Source of the DNA: Pseudoxanthomonas sp. X-1
Lineage (GTDB): Bacteria; Pseudomonadota; Gammaproteobacteria; Xanthomonadales; Xanthomonadaceae
DNA length: 64,000 nucleotides
NCBI RefSeq assembly: GCF_020042665.1
Contig: NZ_CP083376.1
Coordinates: 904,001-968,000, forward strand
Direction of reading: 5' to 3'
Part shown: piece by piece, positions 41,330 through 49,690 of the stretch
Position numbering within the stretch: the first letter of the stretch is position 1
How the letters are laid out: each line of letters begins with the position of its first letter
Translations under genes and position numbers: made by a program
The notes under the pieces: generated by a model
Told to the model about the DNA's origin: nothing
The model's input: the letters and a program-made list of their open reading frames with translations, nothing else
The model's database searches: none

Positions 41330-43564
41330 TCAGCCCTGCGGCACCTCGGGACGATAGCGGCGTTCGGCGTGCGCGGCGACGTCCGCCTCGGTGAACCACA
41401 CCGGCCGCAGCCGCCCGGTGGTGTGCAGCGGGGCCTGGTCGGCGAAGTGCGGCGAGGCCGGATCGCCGCTTTCCCCGCCCACGCTCACCGCCCAGGCCTG
41501 CGGCCCGTCGGCGCCGAAGGCCACCACCGCCACGAAGCTGTTGCCCGAGGTGGTGTAGCGCAGGCGCGTGCCGGGATAGGTGCGCGACTCGGCGCTGGCG
41601 AGCGAGCCCCAGCGCGAGGTCGTGAACGGCACCGGCAGGCTCGGCTTGGCATCGTCGAAGGTCTGCACGATGGCGCCATCGTTGCGCTGGTAACGGTTGA
41701 TCTCGCCCCACGGCACCTGCCAGCGGCCGAAGTCGTGCTGCAGCTGGTCGACCACGGCCTGCAGCACCGCCAGGCGCTGTTCGGGCGTGGCCAGGGTGGC
41801 CATCGCATCGACGCCGCCGCGATCGCGTTCGCGCGCCAGCGGCGTGATCTCCTTGAGCAGCGCATCGGCCCAGGTCACCGCCAGCGTAGTCGGCACCGAG
41901 TCCAGGCCCCAGCGACGATCCCAGCCGGCCAGCGCGGCCATGGGGCCGGCGAGCGCGGCCTTGCGCGCATCGCCGTCGGGCAGGCCGGCGTAGTCGTGCC
42001 GCAGCAGCGGCAGCAGTGTGTCGAAGGCCGGCAGCCACGGATCGTAGGCCGCCTCGATCAGCTGCTGCGGGGTGAAGGTCGGCCGCGCGCTCAGCACGGC
42101 GATGGCATGCGGCGCACGCGCGTTCTCGCCGGCCTGGTCCATGTACCGGGGGAAATCGTTGGCGTTGGGGCTGTCGGCGCCGGCCGCGCTCCAAGGCCAG
42201 TTGTTGGCGTTGTAGACCCAGCCGTTGCGCGGGTTCACCACCTGCGGCAGCGTGTCCAGCGCATGCAGCCCTTCCCAGGCGGTGGCCGGGTCGCTGCCGT
42301 CCACCGGCTTGCGGTAGTCCACATGCGCGCGGCGGATCGGGACGAACTGAGGATGCAGATAGGCGGTGGTGCCGTCGGCATCGGCATAGAGCGTGTCGTT
42401 GGACGAGTTGGCCTGCAGCGCGGCCACCTTCATGAAGTCGGCGAAGCCGCCCGCCTTGGTGCGCAGGAACGACTGCTGCAGCGCCGCCACCGGCCGGTCC
42501 ATCATGGCGAAGGCCACCCAGTGCGTGGCGTCCTGCGCGCGCACGATCGGCCCGTGGTGCGTGGCCCAGACGGTGAAGCCGCGCTGCGCCTGGCCGCCGG
42601 CCGCGGTGCGGTAGGACAGGGTGACCTGGCGCTGCTGCAGCGGCCGCAGCGTCTGCCCATCCCGGTAACAGGGGCTGCCATCGGCGCAGGGCGCCAGCGT
42701 CTCGACGAACTCGTCGACGTTGTCCACGCCGCTGCTGGTGTGCATCCAGCCCGCATGGCGATTGAAGCCCTGGTAGACGAAGAACTGCCCCCAGGTCACC
42801 GCGCCATAGGCGTTGAGCCCCTCGTCGCTGCGCATCTGCAGCTCGGAGCGGAAGAAGTAGCTGGTGTGCGGATTGATCAACAGCAGCGCGCGGCCATCGG
42901 CGCTGTGCGAGGGCGCGATGGCGACGCCGTTGGAGCCGCTGGGCAGGCGCAGCTGCGGTTCGCGTTCCAGCAGGGCCATCGCCACCGGCCTGCGCTCGTG
43001 GAAGGCCTGCAGCTGGCTCAGCGCGATGCGCTCGATGTCGCCGCCGATGCTGCCTTCGCTGAAGCTCAGCGCCATCCATGGTTCGAAATGGGCCAGCAGT
43101 CGCGGCTTCACCTGCGGATGCGCGGCCAGGTAGGCGTTGAGCCCGTCGGCCCAGGCCTGCATCAGCGTCTGCAGCCAGGCCGGACTGGCCTGGTAGTCGG
43201 CCTTCAGCCGCGCCGGATCGTAATAGAGCCGCTGGCGCAGGTCCTGCCACAGCATCGTCTCGCCTTCGACCTCGGCCAGCCGGCCCAGGTTGACCAGGTA
43301 GTTGGTCTCGATGCGGTTGAAGTCGTCCTCGGCCTGCGCGTAGATCATGCCGAACACCGCATCGGCATCGGTCCTGCCATGGACGTGGGCGATGCCCCAG
43401 GTGTCGCGGGTGATCTCCACCTGCGCGGCATGCCGCTGCCAGCGCGCGCGCTCGCCGGCATCGGGCGCGGCCAGGGCGGTGGACGCCGCCAGCCCCCAAG
43501 CGAACAGGCTGGCGGTCGGGACGAGGGCGTGTCGGGGCCTGCGGATCGGGCGGGGCAAGGGCAT
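41330..43564 (-). CDS. Penicillin-acylase-family Ntn hydrolase
   Basis: The 744-aa precursor has a signal peptide (SLFAWGLAASTALAA). The alpha chain contains ITRDTWGIAHVHGRTDADA and MIYAQAEDDFNRIETNY; the beta chain starts after autocleavage at Ser211 (PSGSNGVAIAPSHSADG), the N-terminal nucleophile. INPHTSYFF, WGQFFVYQGFNRHAGWMHT and VYNANNWPWS follow. Relatives are periplasmic amidases that cleave acyl side chains from penicillins, aculeacin or N-acyl homoserine lactones (PvdQ, QuiP), or mature siderophores. Substrate here is not decided. It is probably co-transcribed with the esterase downstream. Confidence 0.9.
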   Translation of the reverse strand: MPLPRPIRRPRHALVPTASLFAWGLAASTALAAPDAGERARWQRHAAQVEITRDTWGIAHVHGRTDADAVFGMIYAQAEDDFNRIETNYLVNLGRLAEVEGETMLWQDLRQRLYYDPARLKADYQASPAWLQTLMQAWADGLNAYLAAHPQVKPRLLAHFEPWMALSFSEGSIGGDIERIALSQLQAFHERRPVAMALLEREPQLRLPSGSNGVAIAPSHSADGRALLLINPHTSYFFRSELQMRSDEGLNAYGAVTWGQFFVYQGFNRHAGWMHTSSGVDNVDEFVETLAPCADGSPCYRDGQTLRPLQQRQVTLSYRTAAGGQAQRGFTVWATHHGPIVRAQDATHWVAFAMMDRPVAALQQSFLRTKAGGFADFMKVAALQANSSNDTLYADADGTTAYLHPQFVPIRRAHVDYRKPVDGSDPATAWEGLHALDTLPQVVNPRNGWVYNANNWPWSAAGADSPNANDFPRYMDQAGENARAPHAIAVLSARPTFTPQQLIEAAYDPWLPAFDTLLPLLRHDYAGLPDGDARKAALAGPMAALAGWDRRWGLDSVPTTLAVTWADALLKEITPLARERDRGGVDAMATLATPEQRLAVLQAVVDQLQHDFGRWQVPWGEINRYQRNDGAIVQTFDDAKPSLPVPFTTSRWGSLASAESRTYPGTRLRYTTSGNSFVAVVAFGADGPQAWAVSVGGESGDPASPHFADQAPLHTTGRLRPVWFTEADVAAHAERRYRPEVPQG

Positions 43565-43659
43565 GGCGGCGGCGGAGTGGGGTGGCCCCGCATCCTAGCG
43601 TTCCCACCCCGCCCCGCGCCGCAGCAACCGCGGCTCTCAGTCTCCCGCACTCTTCCTGC

Positions 43660-43742
43660 CGTCGTTCCCGCGAACGCGGGAGCCCAGTCTCTTGGGTTTT
43701 GCCGCTTGAGGTCGCTGGCGTCCCGCATCCGCGGGACGACCA
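43660..43742. repeat. Paired TTCCCG/CGGGAA hairpin repeat, copy 3
   Basis: GTTCCCGCGAACGCGGGAG (43664-43682) and CGTCCCGCATCCGCGGGACG (43719-43738) lie between the acylase gene start and the GH16 stop, which are read in the same direction. Confidence 0.75.
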
Positions 43743-43756
43743 GCCGTCAGCCCGCC

Positions 43757-45118
43757 CTACGGACTCTGATACACGACATCGTCGATGGCGAAATCCACAT
43801 CCGCCGGCGGCGGATCGGACACCACCATGAAGGGCTGCTTCACCGCGGTCAGGTCCAGGTCGTAGAAGGCGCTGAAGGGAATCGTCACCTGGTGCCAGTT
43901 GCCATCGCGCACCAGGCCGTAGTTGTTGCCGCCGTTGACGAAGTCCACCCAGCTGTCGCCGAAGGAGGTGTTGATGCCGATCTTGAAGGTGCCGGTGGCA
44001 TTGGTCTTCATCTGGAACCTGAGCGACCCGCCTGCGTAGTTGCTGAAGTTCCTGAAGCCGGTGCTGATGCCCAGGCCATACCAGTTGTTGGCCGCGGCGT
44101 GATACGACATCACCTGGCTGCCCTCATAGGCCGCGCCGTTGTTGGGCGTGAGGTTGTTCCACAGGAACAGGTCGGTGCCGCTGCCGTAGTCCAGCTGTCC
44201 GCTCAGCCCGCCGCGTTCCGAGAACAGGCCGAAGGTCCCGGCCGGCGCGGCGTGGTCCGCGCCGATGTACAGCTCCGAGCCCGGCGTGTCCTGGTACAGG
44301 CGGATGTAGTCCACCTCCATCTTGCCCGGGATCGGCGCGGTGATGCCGGCCACGTCGTGGATGCCCGGATAGTTGCCGCCGACGGCCAGGTTGAGCAGCA
44401 GGAACTGCTGGGCGTGGAACTCCTGCAGCGAGGCGCCCTGGATGTCGGAGATGGCGAACTCGAAGTACTGCTGCCCATCGATGGACATGCGGATGTAGTT
44501 CGCGTCCCAGGTGAGCCGGTAGGTGTGGAAGTCGTTCTGCAGGTCGACCGGGCTGTTGTAGTCGCTGCCGTAGTCGGCCTGCGAGCCGTTGTAGTCCCAG
44601 TGCACCGCGGCGCCGACGCGGCGGTTGGCCATGCCGTCGGCGATCGCCTGGGCCGAGCCGGCTTCCATCATGTCGATCTCGCCGCGCGCCGGCCACACGC
44701 CGACCGCGCCCAGCATCCAGTAGGCCGGCCACAGGCCGTTGCCCGCCTGCGGGATCTTGATCCGCGCTTCCAGCGTGCCGTACTTGAAGTGCATGCGGCC
44801 CTCGGTCTTCAGCCGCGCCGAGGTGAAGGGCATGCCACCGAAGTCCTCGCGCCGGGCCTCGATCACCAGGTGGCCGTTCTCCACGCGCGCGTTCTCCGGG
44901 CGGCTGGTGTAGTACTCCAGTTCGGCATTGCCCCAGCCGCAGTTGCCGATCTGGCAGCCGGTGCCGACGTCATAGGTCCATTTGTTGCCATCGATGGCGG
45001 TGCCGTCGAAGTTGTCTTCCCACACCAGCGTCTGGGCCTGCACCGCCGGTGCATAGGTGGCACATGCGGCGCTGAGGATCACGGCGGATGACACCGCCAG
45101 GGCACGGAATGAGCGCAT
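43757..45118 (-). CDS. GH16 family secreted beta-glucanase with C-terminal accessory domain
   Basis: The 453-aa protein has a signal peptide (SSAVILSAACATYAPAVQAQ). The GH16 jelly-roll has WEDNFDGTAIDGNKWTYD, WGNAELEYYTSRPENARVENG, and the catalytic ExDxxE motif Glu147-Ile-Asp149-Met-Met-Glu152 in GEIDMMEAG, with Glu147 as nucleophile and Glu152 as acid/base. From ~residue 285 a second beta-sandwich domain (ELYIGADHAAPAGTFGLFSE; ending VDFAIDDVVYQSP) is probably carbohydrate-binding. It should cleave beta-1,3(-1,4)-glucans outside the cell. AAGGAG precedes the start, and a LacI-type operator lies 69 bp upstream. Confidence 0.93.
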   Translation of the reverse strand: MRSFRALAVSSAVILSAACATYAPAVQAQTLVWEDNFDGTAIDGNKWTYDVGTGCQIGNCGWGNAELEYYTSRPENARVENGHLVIEARREDFGGMPFTSARLKTEGRMHFKYGTLEARIKIPQAGNGLWPAYWMLGAVGVWPARGEIDMMEAGSAQAIADGMANRRVGAAVHWDYNGSQADYGSDYNSPVDLQNDFHTYRLTWDANYIRMSIDGQQYFEFAISDIQGASLQEFHAQQFLLLNLAVGGNYPGIHDVAGITAPIPGKMEVDYIRLYQDTPGSELYIGADHAAPAGTFGLFSERGGLSGQLDYGSGTDLFLWNNLTPNNGAAYEGSQVMSYHAAANNWYGLGISTGFRNFSNYAGGSLRFQMKTNATGTFKIGINTSFGDSWVDFVNGGNNYGLVRDGNWHQVTIPFSAFYDLDLTAVKQPFMVVSDPPPADVDFAIDDVVYQSP

Positions 45119-45186
45119 GGTCTATCTCCTTGGATGGTGGCGCGACCGCCTCCACGGCGGGGCCAGCGCCGACGCTCTTCCTCGTA

Positions 45187-45200
45187 TGACAGCGCTGTCA
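45187..45200. promoter_or_regulatory. LacI-family operator upstream of the GH16 gene
   Basis: TGACAGCGCTGTCA is a perfect 14-bp palindrome, 69 bp upstream of the GH16 start and 236 bp before the DUF2059 gene. The TGANAGCGCTNTCA form is typical of LacI-type sugar regulators (BglR-like) in Xanthomonadales. No regulator gene is in the window. Nothing else is seen in the rest of 45119-45435. Confidence 0.7.
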
Positions 45201-45435
45201 AAGCCTGTTTTCAGCCATGTGCGAATCCGCGGGTTCTGTCACAGCCACGCGTTCGCGACGCATGAAGAACGGCGTCATTTTTGCCGAGTCTTGCTGCATG
45301 ACAACAGCGACGACATAGGCAAGTGGTTGATGGGGAAGCGTTTACCGCCGCTTTGTCCGCGCGCGGCAATCGCGCAGAATAGGGCTGCGATGCCTGCATT
45401 CCGGCGGGCATGCGAACCAAGACAGGACGTCCTGC

Positions 45436-45984
45436 ATGTTGCGATCCATTTTTGCCGCCGCGCTGCTGTACGCGGTCGCCTTCGCCGCACTGGCCGCACC
45501 GGCCGCCCCCGCCCCGGAAGCGCCCGCGAGCGAAGCCTCGGTCAGGGAACTGCTGCAGGTCACCGATGTGCGCGCGATGATGCGGTCCATGGAAGACCAG
45601 GTCCGGGCCACCGTCGGGCAGAGCATGCAGCATGCGGTCCAGGGGCAGGCGCTCAACGACGCTCAGCGCGCCATCCTCGACAGCACCGGCAAGCAGATGG
45701 TCGATGTCATGCTGGAGCAGATGCGCTATGACGTCATGGAGCCGGAGTACATCCGCCTCTATACCGAGAGCTTCAGCCAGGCCGATGTCGATGGGATGCT
45801 CGCTTTCTATCGCTCCCCCGCGGGGCAGAGCATGCTGAAGAAGATGCCAGGGCTGATGAAGAATTCGATGGTCCTGATCCAGCAGCGGATGCAGTTGCTG
45901 ATGCCGCAGATCCAGAAGCTGCAGTCCGAAATGGTCGAGCAGCTGCGTGCCGCCAAGTCCGAGGACGCTTCCGGCAAGAAGTAA
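45436..45984 (+). CDS. DUF2059 family periplasmic protein
   Basis: The 182-aa protein has a signal peptide (LLYAVAFAALAAPAA). The DUF2059 domain is clear: SVRELLQVTDVRAMMRSMED, RYDVMEPEYIRLYTESFSQA and DVDGMLAFYRSPAGQSMLKK. It is an all-helical domain of unknown function. The C-terminus is a charged helix. It is single, divergent from the GH16 gene. Confidence 0.9.
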   Translation: MLRSIFAAALLYAVAFAALAAPAAPAPEAPASEASVRELLQVTDVRAMMRSMEDQVRATVGQSMQHAVQGQALNDAQRAILDSTGKQMVDVMLEQMRYDVMEPEYIRLYTESFSQADVDGMLAFYRSPAGQSMLKKMPGLMKNSMVLIQQRMQLLMPQIQKLQSEMVEQLRAAKSEDASGKK

Positions 45985-46179
45985 GGCAGACGCAAGCCGG
46001 GCCGGCCAAGGCCGCGCAGGATGTCGCGGCCGGTCTGCCAGCGCCAGGGGCGCATGGGCCGAAGGTCGCTGCGGGTGGGGTAGCGAGGCCGATGGCATCA
46101 TCCGATGCTGCACTGCAGGCGGCGCCTGCCCGCCGCCCGGCTTAGGCTTGCCGGTCCCCAAACCATCCGCGAGCCATCC

Positions 46180-47904
46180 ATGTCGCTGTCCCGTCCCCTC
46201 GTGCTGGCCGCCCTGCTGGCGCTGCTGGCCGTCCCTGCCGCCCATGCGCAGCCGCGCGGGTTCCTGCGCGCGCAGGGCACGCAGATCGTCGACGAGGACG
46301 GCAAGCCGGTGATCCTGCGCGGCATGGGCCTGGGCGGCTGGATGCTGCAGGAGGGCTACATGCTGGAGGTGCCGAAGTTCGGCGCCCAACGCGTGATCCG
46401 CCAGCGCATCGCCGCGCTGATCGGCCAGGATAAGACCCAGGCCTTCTACACCGCGTGGCTGGACCACCACACCACCAAGGCCGACATCGACGCGATGGGG
46501 GCGTGGGGCTTCAACTCGATCCGCCTGCCGATGCACTACGCGCTGTACACGCTGCCGGTCGAGGACGAGCCGGTCAAAGGCCGGCAGACCTGGATCGAGG
46601 ACGGCTTCCGGCGCACCGATGCGCTGATCGCCTGGGCCAAGGCGAACGGCATGGTGGTCATCCTCGACCTGCACGCCGCGCCGGGCGGGCAGGGCAACGA
46701 CCTCAGCATCGCCGACCGCGACCCGTCCAGGCCCTCGCTCTGGGACGACCCGGCCGCGCAGGACAAGCTGGTCGCGCTCTGGGAACAGCTGGCGCGCCGC
46801 TACAAGGACGAGCCGGCCGTGGCCGCCTACGACCTGATCAACGAGCCGAACTGGGGCTTCACCGATCGTGGCGACCTGCATGGCTGCAAGGAGACCGGCA
46901 ACGCGCCGCTGCGCGCCCTGCTCGAACGCACCACGCGCGCGATCCGTCGCATCGATCCGCGCCACATGATCGTGCTGGAGGGCAACTGCTGGGGCAGCAA
47001 CTACGCCGGCGTGCTCGATGCGGGCCTGTGGGACGACAACCTGGTGCTGAGCTTCCACAAGTACTGGAACACGCCCGACCGCGACAGCATCGCGCAGATG
47101 CTGGCGCTGCGCGACCGCCACAGGATCCCGCTGTGGCTGGGCGAGACCGGCGAGAACTCCAACGACTGGTACACCCGCGCCGTGGCGCTGGCCGAGGGCG
47201 AAGGCATCGGCTGGAGCTGGTGGCCGCTGAAGAAGATCCGCTACAACAACCCGCTGCAGATCGTGCCCAATCCCGGCTACCAGGCCCTGCTGGCCTACTG
47301 GAACGGCAAGGGCCCCAAGCCCACGGCGCAGGCGGCCGAGGCGGCGCTGATGCAGCTGGCCACGCACGACGTGGCCTTCGCCAACAACCTGCAGCATCCC
47401 GATGTGGTCGATGCGCTGCTGCGCGCGCCGCATTCGGATCGCGCGCGACCGTTCAAGCCGCACACCGTCGAGGCCTCCGGCGGGACGTGGGCCGCCGTGG
47501 ATTTCGATCTCGGGCCGGACGGGGTGGCCTATCACGACCGCACGCCGGCCAACGAATCGACCGAGCCCGGCGGCCTGGTCTGGAACGCGCTGATGGCCTA
47601 TCGCAACGACGGCGTCGACCTGGGGCGTGGACAGGACGGGCAACTGCACGTGGCCGACCTGCAGGCCGGCGAATGGCTGCAGTACACCTTCACCGTGGCC
47701 GCCGCCGGCCGCTACGACCTGACGCTGGAGACCCACGGCGCGGCCAGGGTGGCGCTGGTGCTCAACGGCGATGCGCAGGCGCCGGCACAGGGCTCCGGCG
47801 TCTTCCGCGGACTGGCGCTGCAGCAGGGCACCAATACCTTGCGCGTGCGTGCCGAAGGTGCCGGGTTCGATCTGAAGACGCTGCGCTTCACGCCGGCGCG
47901 CTGA
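46180..47904 (+). CDS. GH5 family secreted cellulase-like enzyme with C-terminal CBM-like domain
   Basis: The 574-aa protein has a signal peptide (LAALLALLAVPAAHAQ). The GH5 barrel starts RGMGLGGWMLQEGYM and has the acid/base Glu222 in DLINEPNWG and the nucleophile Glu322 in WLGETGENSNDWY, with VVILDLHAAPGGQG between. The last ~130 residues are a beta-sandwich with VAYHDRTPANES, RNDGVDLGRGQDG and ADLQAGEWLQYTFTVAAAGR, the layout of CBM6/CBM35-type sugar-binding domains. It should hydrolyse a beta-linked glucan or mannan. The start is at ATG 46180, 25 codons inside a longer open frame. Confidence 0.92.
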   Translation: MSLSRPLVLAALLALLAVPAAHAQPRGFLRAQGTQIVDEDGKPVILRGMGLGGWMLQEGYMLEVPKFGAQRVIRQRIAALIGQDKTQAFYTAWLDHHTTKADIDAMGAWGFNSIRLPMHYALYTLPVEDEPVKGRQTWIEDGFRRTDALIAWAKANGMVVILDLHAAPGGQGNDLSIADRDPSRPSLWDDPAAQDKLVALWEQLARRYKDEPAVAAYDLINEPNWGFTDRGDLHGCKETGNAPLRALLERTTRAIRRIDPRHMIVLEGNCWGSNYAGVLDAGLWDDNLVLSFHKYWNTPDRDSIAQMLALRDRHRIPLWLGETGENSNDWYTRAVALAEGEGIGWSWWPLKKIRYNNPLQIVPNPGYQALLAYWNGKGPKPTAQAAEAALMQLATHDVAFANNLQHPDVVDALLRAPHSDRARPFKPHTVEASGGTWAAVDFDLGPDGVAYHDRTPANESTEPGGLVWNALMAYRNDGVDLGRGQDGQLHVADLQAGEWLQYTFTVAAAGRYDLTLETHGAARVALVLNGDAQAPAQGSGVFRGLALQQGTNTLRVRAEGAGFDLKTLRFTPAR

Positions 47905-47908
47905 AGGC

Positions 47909-48928
47909 TCAGGGCGCCGGCACGCCGTCCTGCCACTGCGGCCAGTGCGCGACGATGTGGTCGACCACGCGTGCGCCGACCGCCTCGATGTTCTGGACGG
48001 TCTCGGGGAAGCCGCCGGCGGTCTCGCCCGGGGCCGGGTCCAGGTGCTGCAGCGTGGTCTCGTGCGGGTTGCCCTGGTCGAAGTTGACCGCGCCGCGCAG
48101 GCTGAGGATGCGATCGGTGCCGTGCGTGCGCTGGATCACCAGGGCCAGCGCGGCCGCTTCCATCTCGGTGATGACGTAGTCGTCGGCGCCGTAGAGCCTG
48201 GCGATGTACTGCGCCTGCCGCGACAGGCCGGGACCGTGGAAGAAGGTGTCGCCGGTCATGTGCGTGCCGGTGCCCACGAACGGCGCGCGCCGCGCGGCCG
48301 CGTCGGGATAGCGCAGGCGATAGGCGCGCGCGGCGTCGGAATCGGCCAGCGGCACACCCTGCGACAGTCGCATCGCCCAACCGACCAGCGCCGGGTTGAG
48401 GTGGAACACGCGATAGGCCTCGTAGCCCTTGCGCGGCATGAAGGTCGGCGCGCCGGGCGTGTTCTCCTCCGGCGCCCAGCGATGCCCCAGGTCGTAGTCG
48501 ACCAGCCAGCTGGCCCAGTTGACCTCGCCGATGGTGCCGCGCTGCGGCGGCGTGCCACCGACGCCGGTCAGCAGGTAATAGCTGTGCGAGAAGTCGAACG
48601 TGGGATCGAGCAGGATCGCCTGCATCGACGCCGAACTGTTGACCTTGCCCATGCCCAGCACGGCGCCGCAGACGCCATCGGCGTTGCAGTACACCGGGTT
48701 CAGCGCGCCCGGCACGGCGATGGGCCTGGCGTCGGCCCAGTAGCGCTCGTACCAGTGCTGGAACTCGCCGGCCCGGTCGCCGCTGTTGGCGCCGATCTCG
48801 AACATCGCCGCCACGAACACCTTGACCCTGATCGGCGCCGGCGTCGCGGCATCGGCGCGAACGCCGGCCAGCGCGCCGAGGACCATCAGGCAGAGCGACA
48901 ACAAGCGCACGGGCAGGGGACGAGGCAT
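47909..48928 (-). CDS. Purine nucleoside permease (NUP family) homologue
   Basis: The 339-aa protein has a signal peptide (LLSLCLMVLGALAGVRADA). It matches the NUP family: PIRVKVFVAAMFEIGANSGD at the start, YCNADGVCGAVLGMGKVNSS, YYLLTGVGGTPPQRGTIGEV, and late ITEMEAAALALVIQRTHGTD with NFDQGN. NUP proteins were described as nucleoside permeases in Candida; bacterial ones are exported and fold like nucleoside phosphorylases, so the true role may be nucleoside binding or cleavage in the periplasm. It converges on the GH5 gene, 4 bp away. Confidence 0.88.
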   Translation of the reverse strand: MPRPLPVRLLSLCLMVLGALAGVRADAATPAPIRVKVFVAAMFEIGANSGDRAGEFQHWYERYWADARPIAVPGALNPVYCNADGVCGAVLGMGKVNSSASMQAILLDPTFDFSHSYYLLTGVGGTPPQRGTIGEVNWASWLVDYDLGHRWAPEENTPGAPTFMPRKGYEAYRVFHLNPALVGWAMRLSQGVPLADSDAARAYRLRYPDAAARRAPFVGTGTHMTGDTFFHGPGLSRQAQYIARLYGADDYVITEMEAAALALVIQRTHGTDRILSLRGAVNFDQGNPHETTLQHLDPAPGETAGGFPETVQNIEAVGARVVDHIVAHWPQWQDGVPAP

Positions 48929-48981
48929 CGGCAGGCTCGGCGGATCGAAGGAACTCGCGCGGGGCATCGGCGAGAGGGCGC

Positions 48982-49452
48982 TCAGGCGCCGCGCAGGCGC
49001 AGGGTCAGTCCCTTGAGGAAGGCGCGCAGCAGCTGATCGCCGCAGGGGCGATAGTTCTTGTGGTCGGGCTGGCGGAACAGCGCCGACAGCTCCGGCTTGG
49101 ACACCGGAAAGCCGGCGCTCTCGAAGATCGCGTGCATGTCCACGTCCTTGAGCTGGAAGGCCACCCGCAGTTTCTTCAGCACCAGGTTGTTGGTCACGCG
49201 CGTCTCCACCGGACGCAGGGGTTGGGTCTCGTCGCGGCCGCGGAACTGCACGATCAGCCCGTCCAGCACGTGCGCCAGCAGCGCATCGCTGCAGGGCGCG
49301 AAGCCTTCCTCGTCCTCCTTCTTCAGCGCGGCCTGCAGCTGCGCGCGGTCGATGGCGAAGGCCGGGTCGGCCAGCTGGGCGATCTCGATGAGCCGGGGCT
49401 CGCTCAGGTCCAGCATGTAGCGCACGCTGCGCAGGACGTCGTTGGTGATCAT
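48982..49452 (-). CDS. DUF1456 family protein (YehS-like)
   Basis: The 156-aa protein starts MITNDVLRSVRYMLDLSEPR and shows the two DUF1456 repeats: one around LVDPAFAIDRAQLQAALKKEDE, the other after NNLVLKKLRVAFQLKDVDMHAI, with a C-terminal CGDQLLRAFLKGLTLRLRG. The family is cytoplasmic and of unknown role. It lies 53 bp upstream of the nucleoside permease gene on the same strand. Confidence 0.92.
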   Translation of the reverse strand: MITNDVLRSVRYMLDLSEPRLIEIAQLADPAFAIDRAQLQAALKKEDEEGFAPCSDALLAHVLDGLIVQFRGRDETQPLRPVETRVTNNLVLKKLRVAFQLKDVDMHAIFESAGFPVSKPELSALFRQPDHKNYRPCGDQLLRAFLKGLTLRLRGA

Positions 49453-49571
49453 GGGTCAGGCTCGGCGGAAGCGCCGCGTGTGCGGCAATCGCCCATTTTA
49501 CCGGGTGAACCGCATCCCCCCGCCAACCGCGGCCGCAACGCCCGCGAGGCGACCGGTCATCCCCCAGCCGT

Positions 49572-49594
49572 GGTTCCCGCGGACGCGGGAATCC
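49572..49594. repeat. Single TTCCCGCG hairpin, partial repeat copy 4
   Basis: GGTTCCCGCGGACGCGGGAA (49572-49591) forms one of the two hairpins of the dispersed repeat; the partner half is degraded. Confidence 0.6.
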
Positions 49595-49690
49595 ATGGAC
49601 TTCCGAACGAGGCACCGGACCACTGGGCTACAGCCACGCCGCTACAGGCGACCCCGCCAGTTCTTCTCGCTTCGAAACGTACGCCACGCC

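Noticed and set aside
41369..45091. Plus-strand open frame of over 1200 codons opposite acylase and GH16
   Set aside because: Antisense shadow; Arg/Gly/Val-rich without a motif, crossing intergenic repeats.
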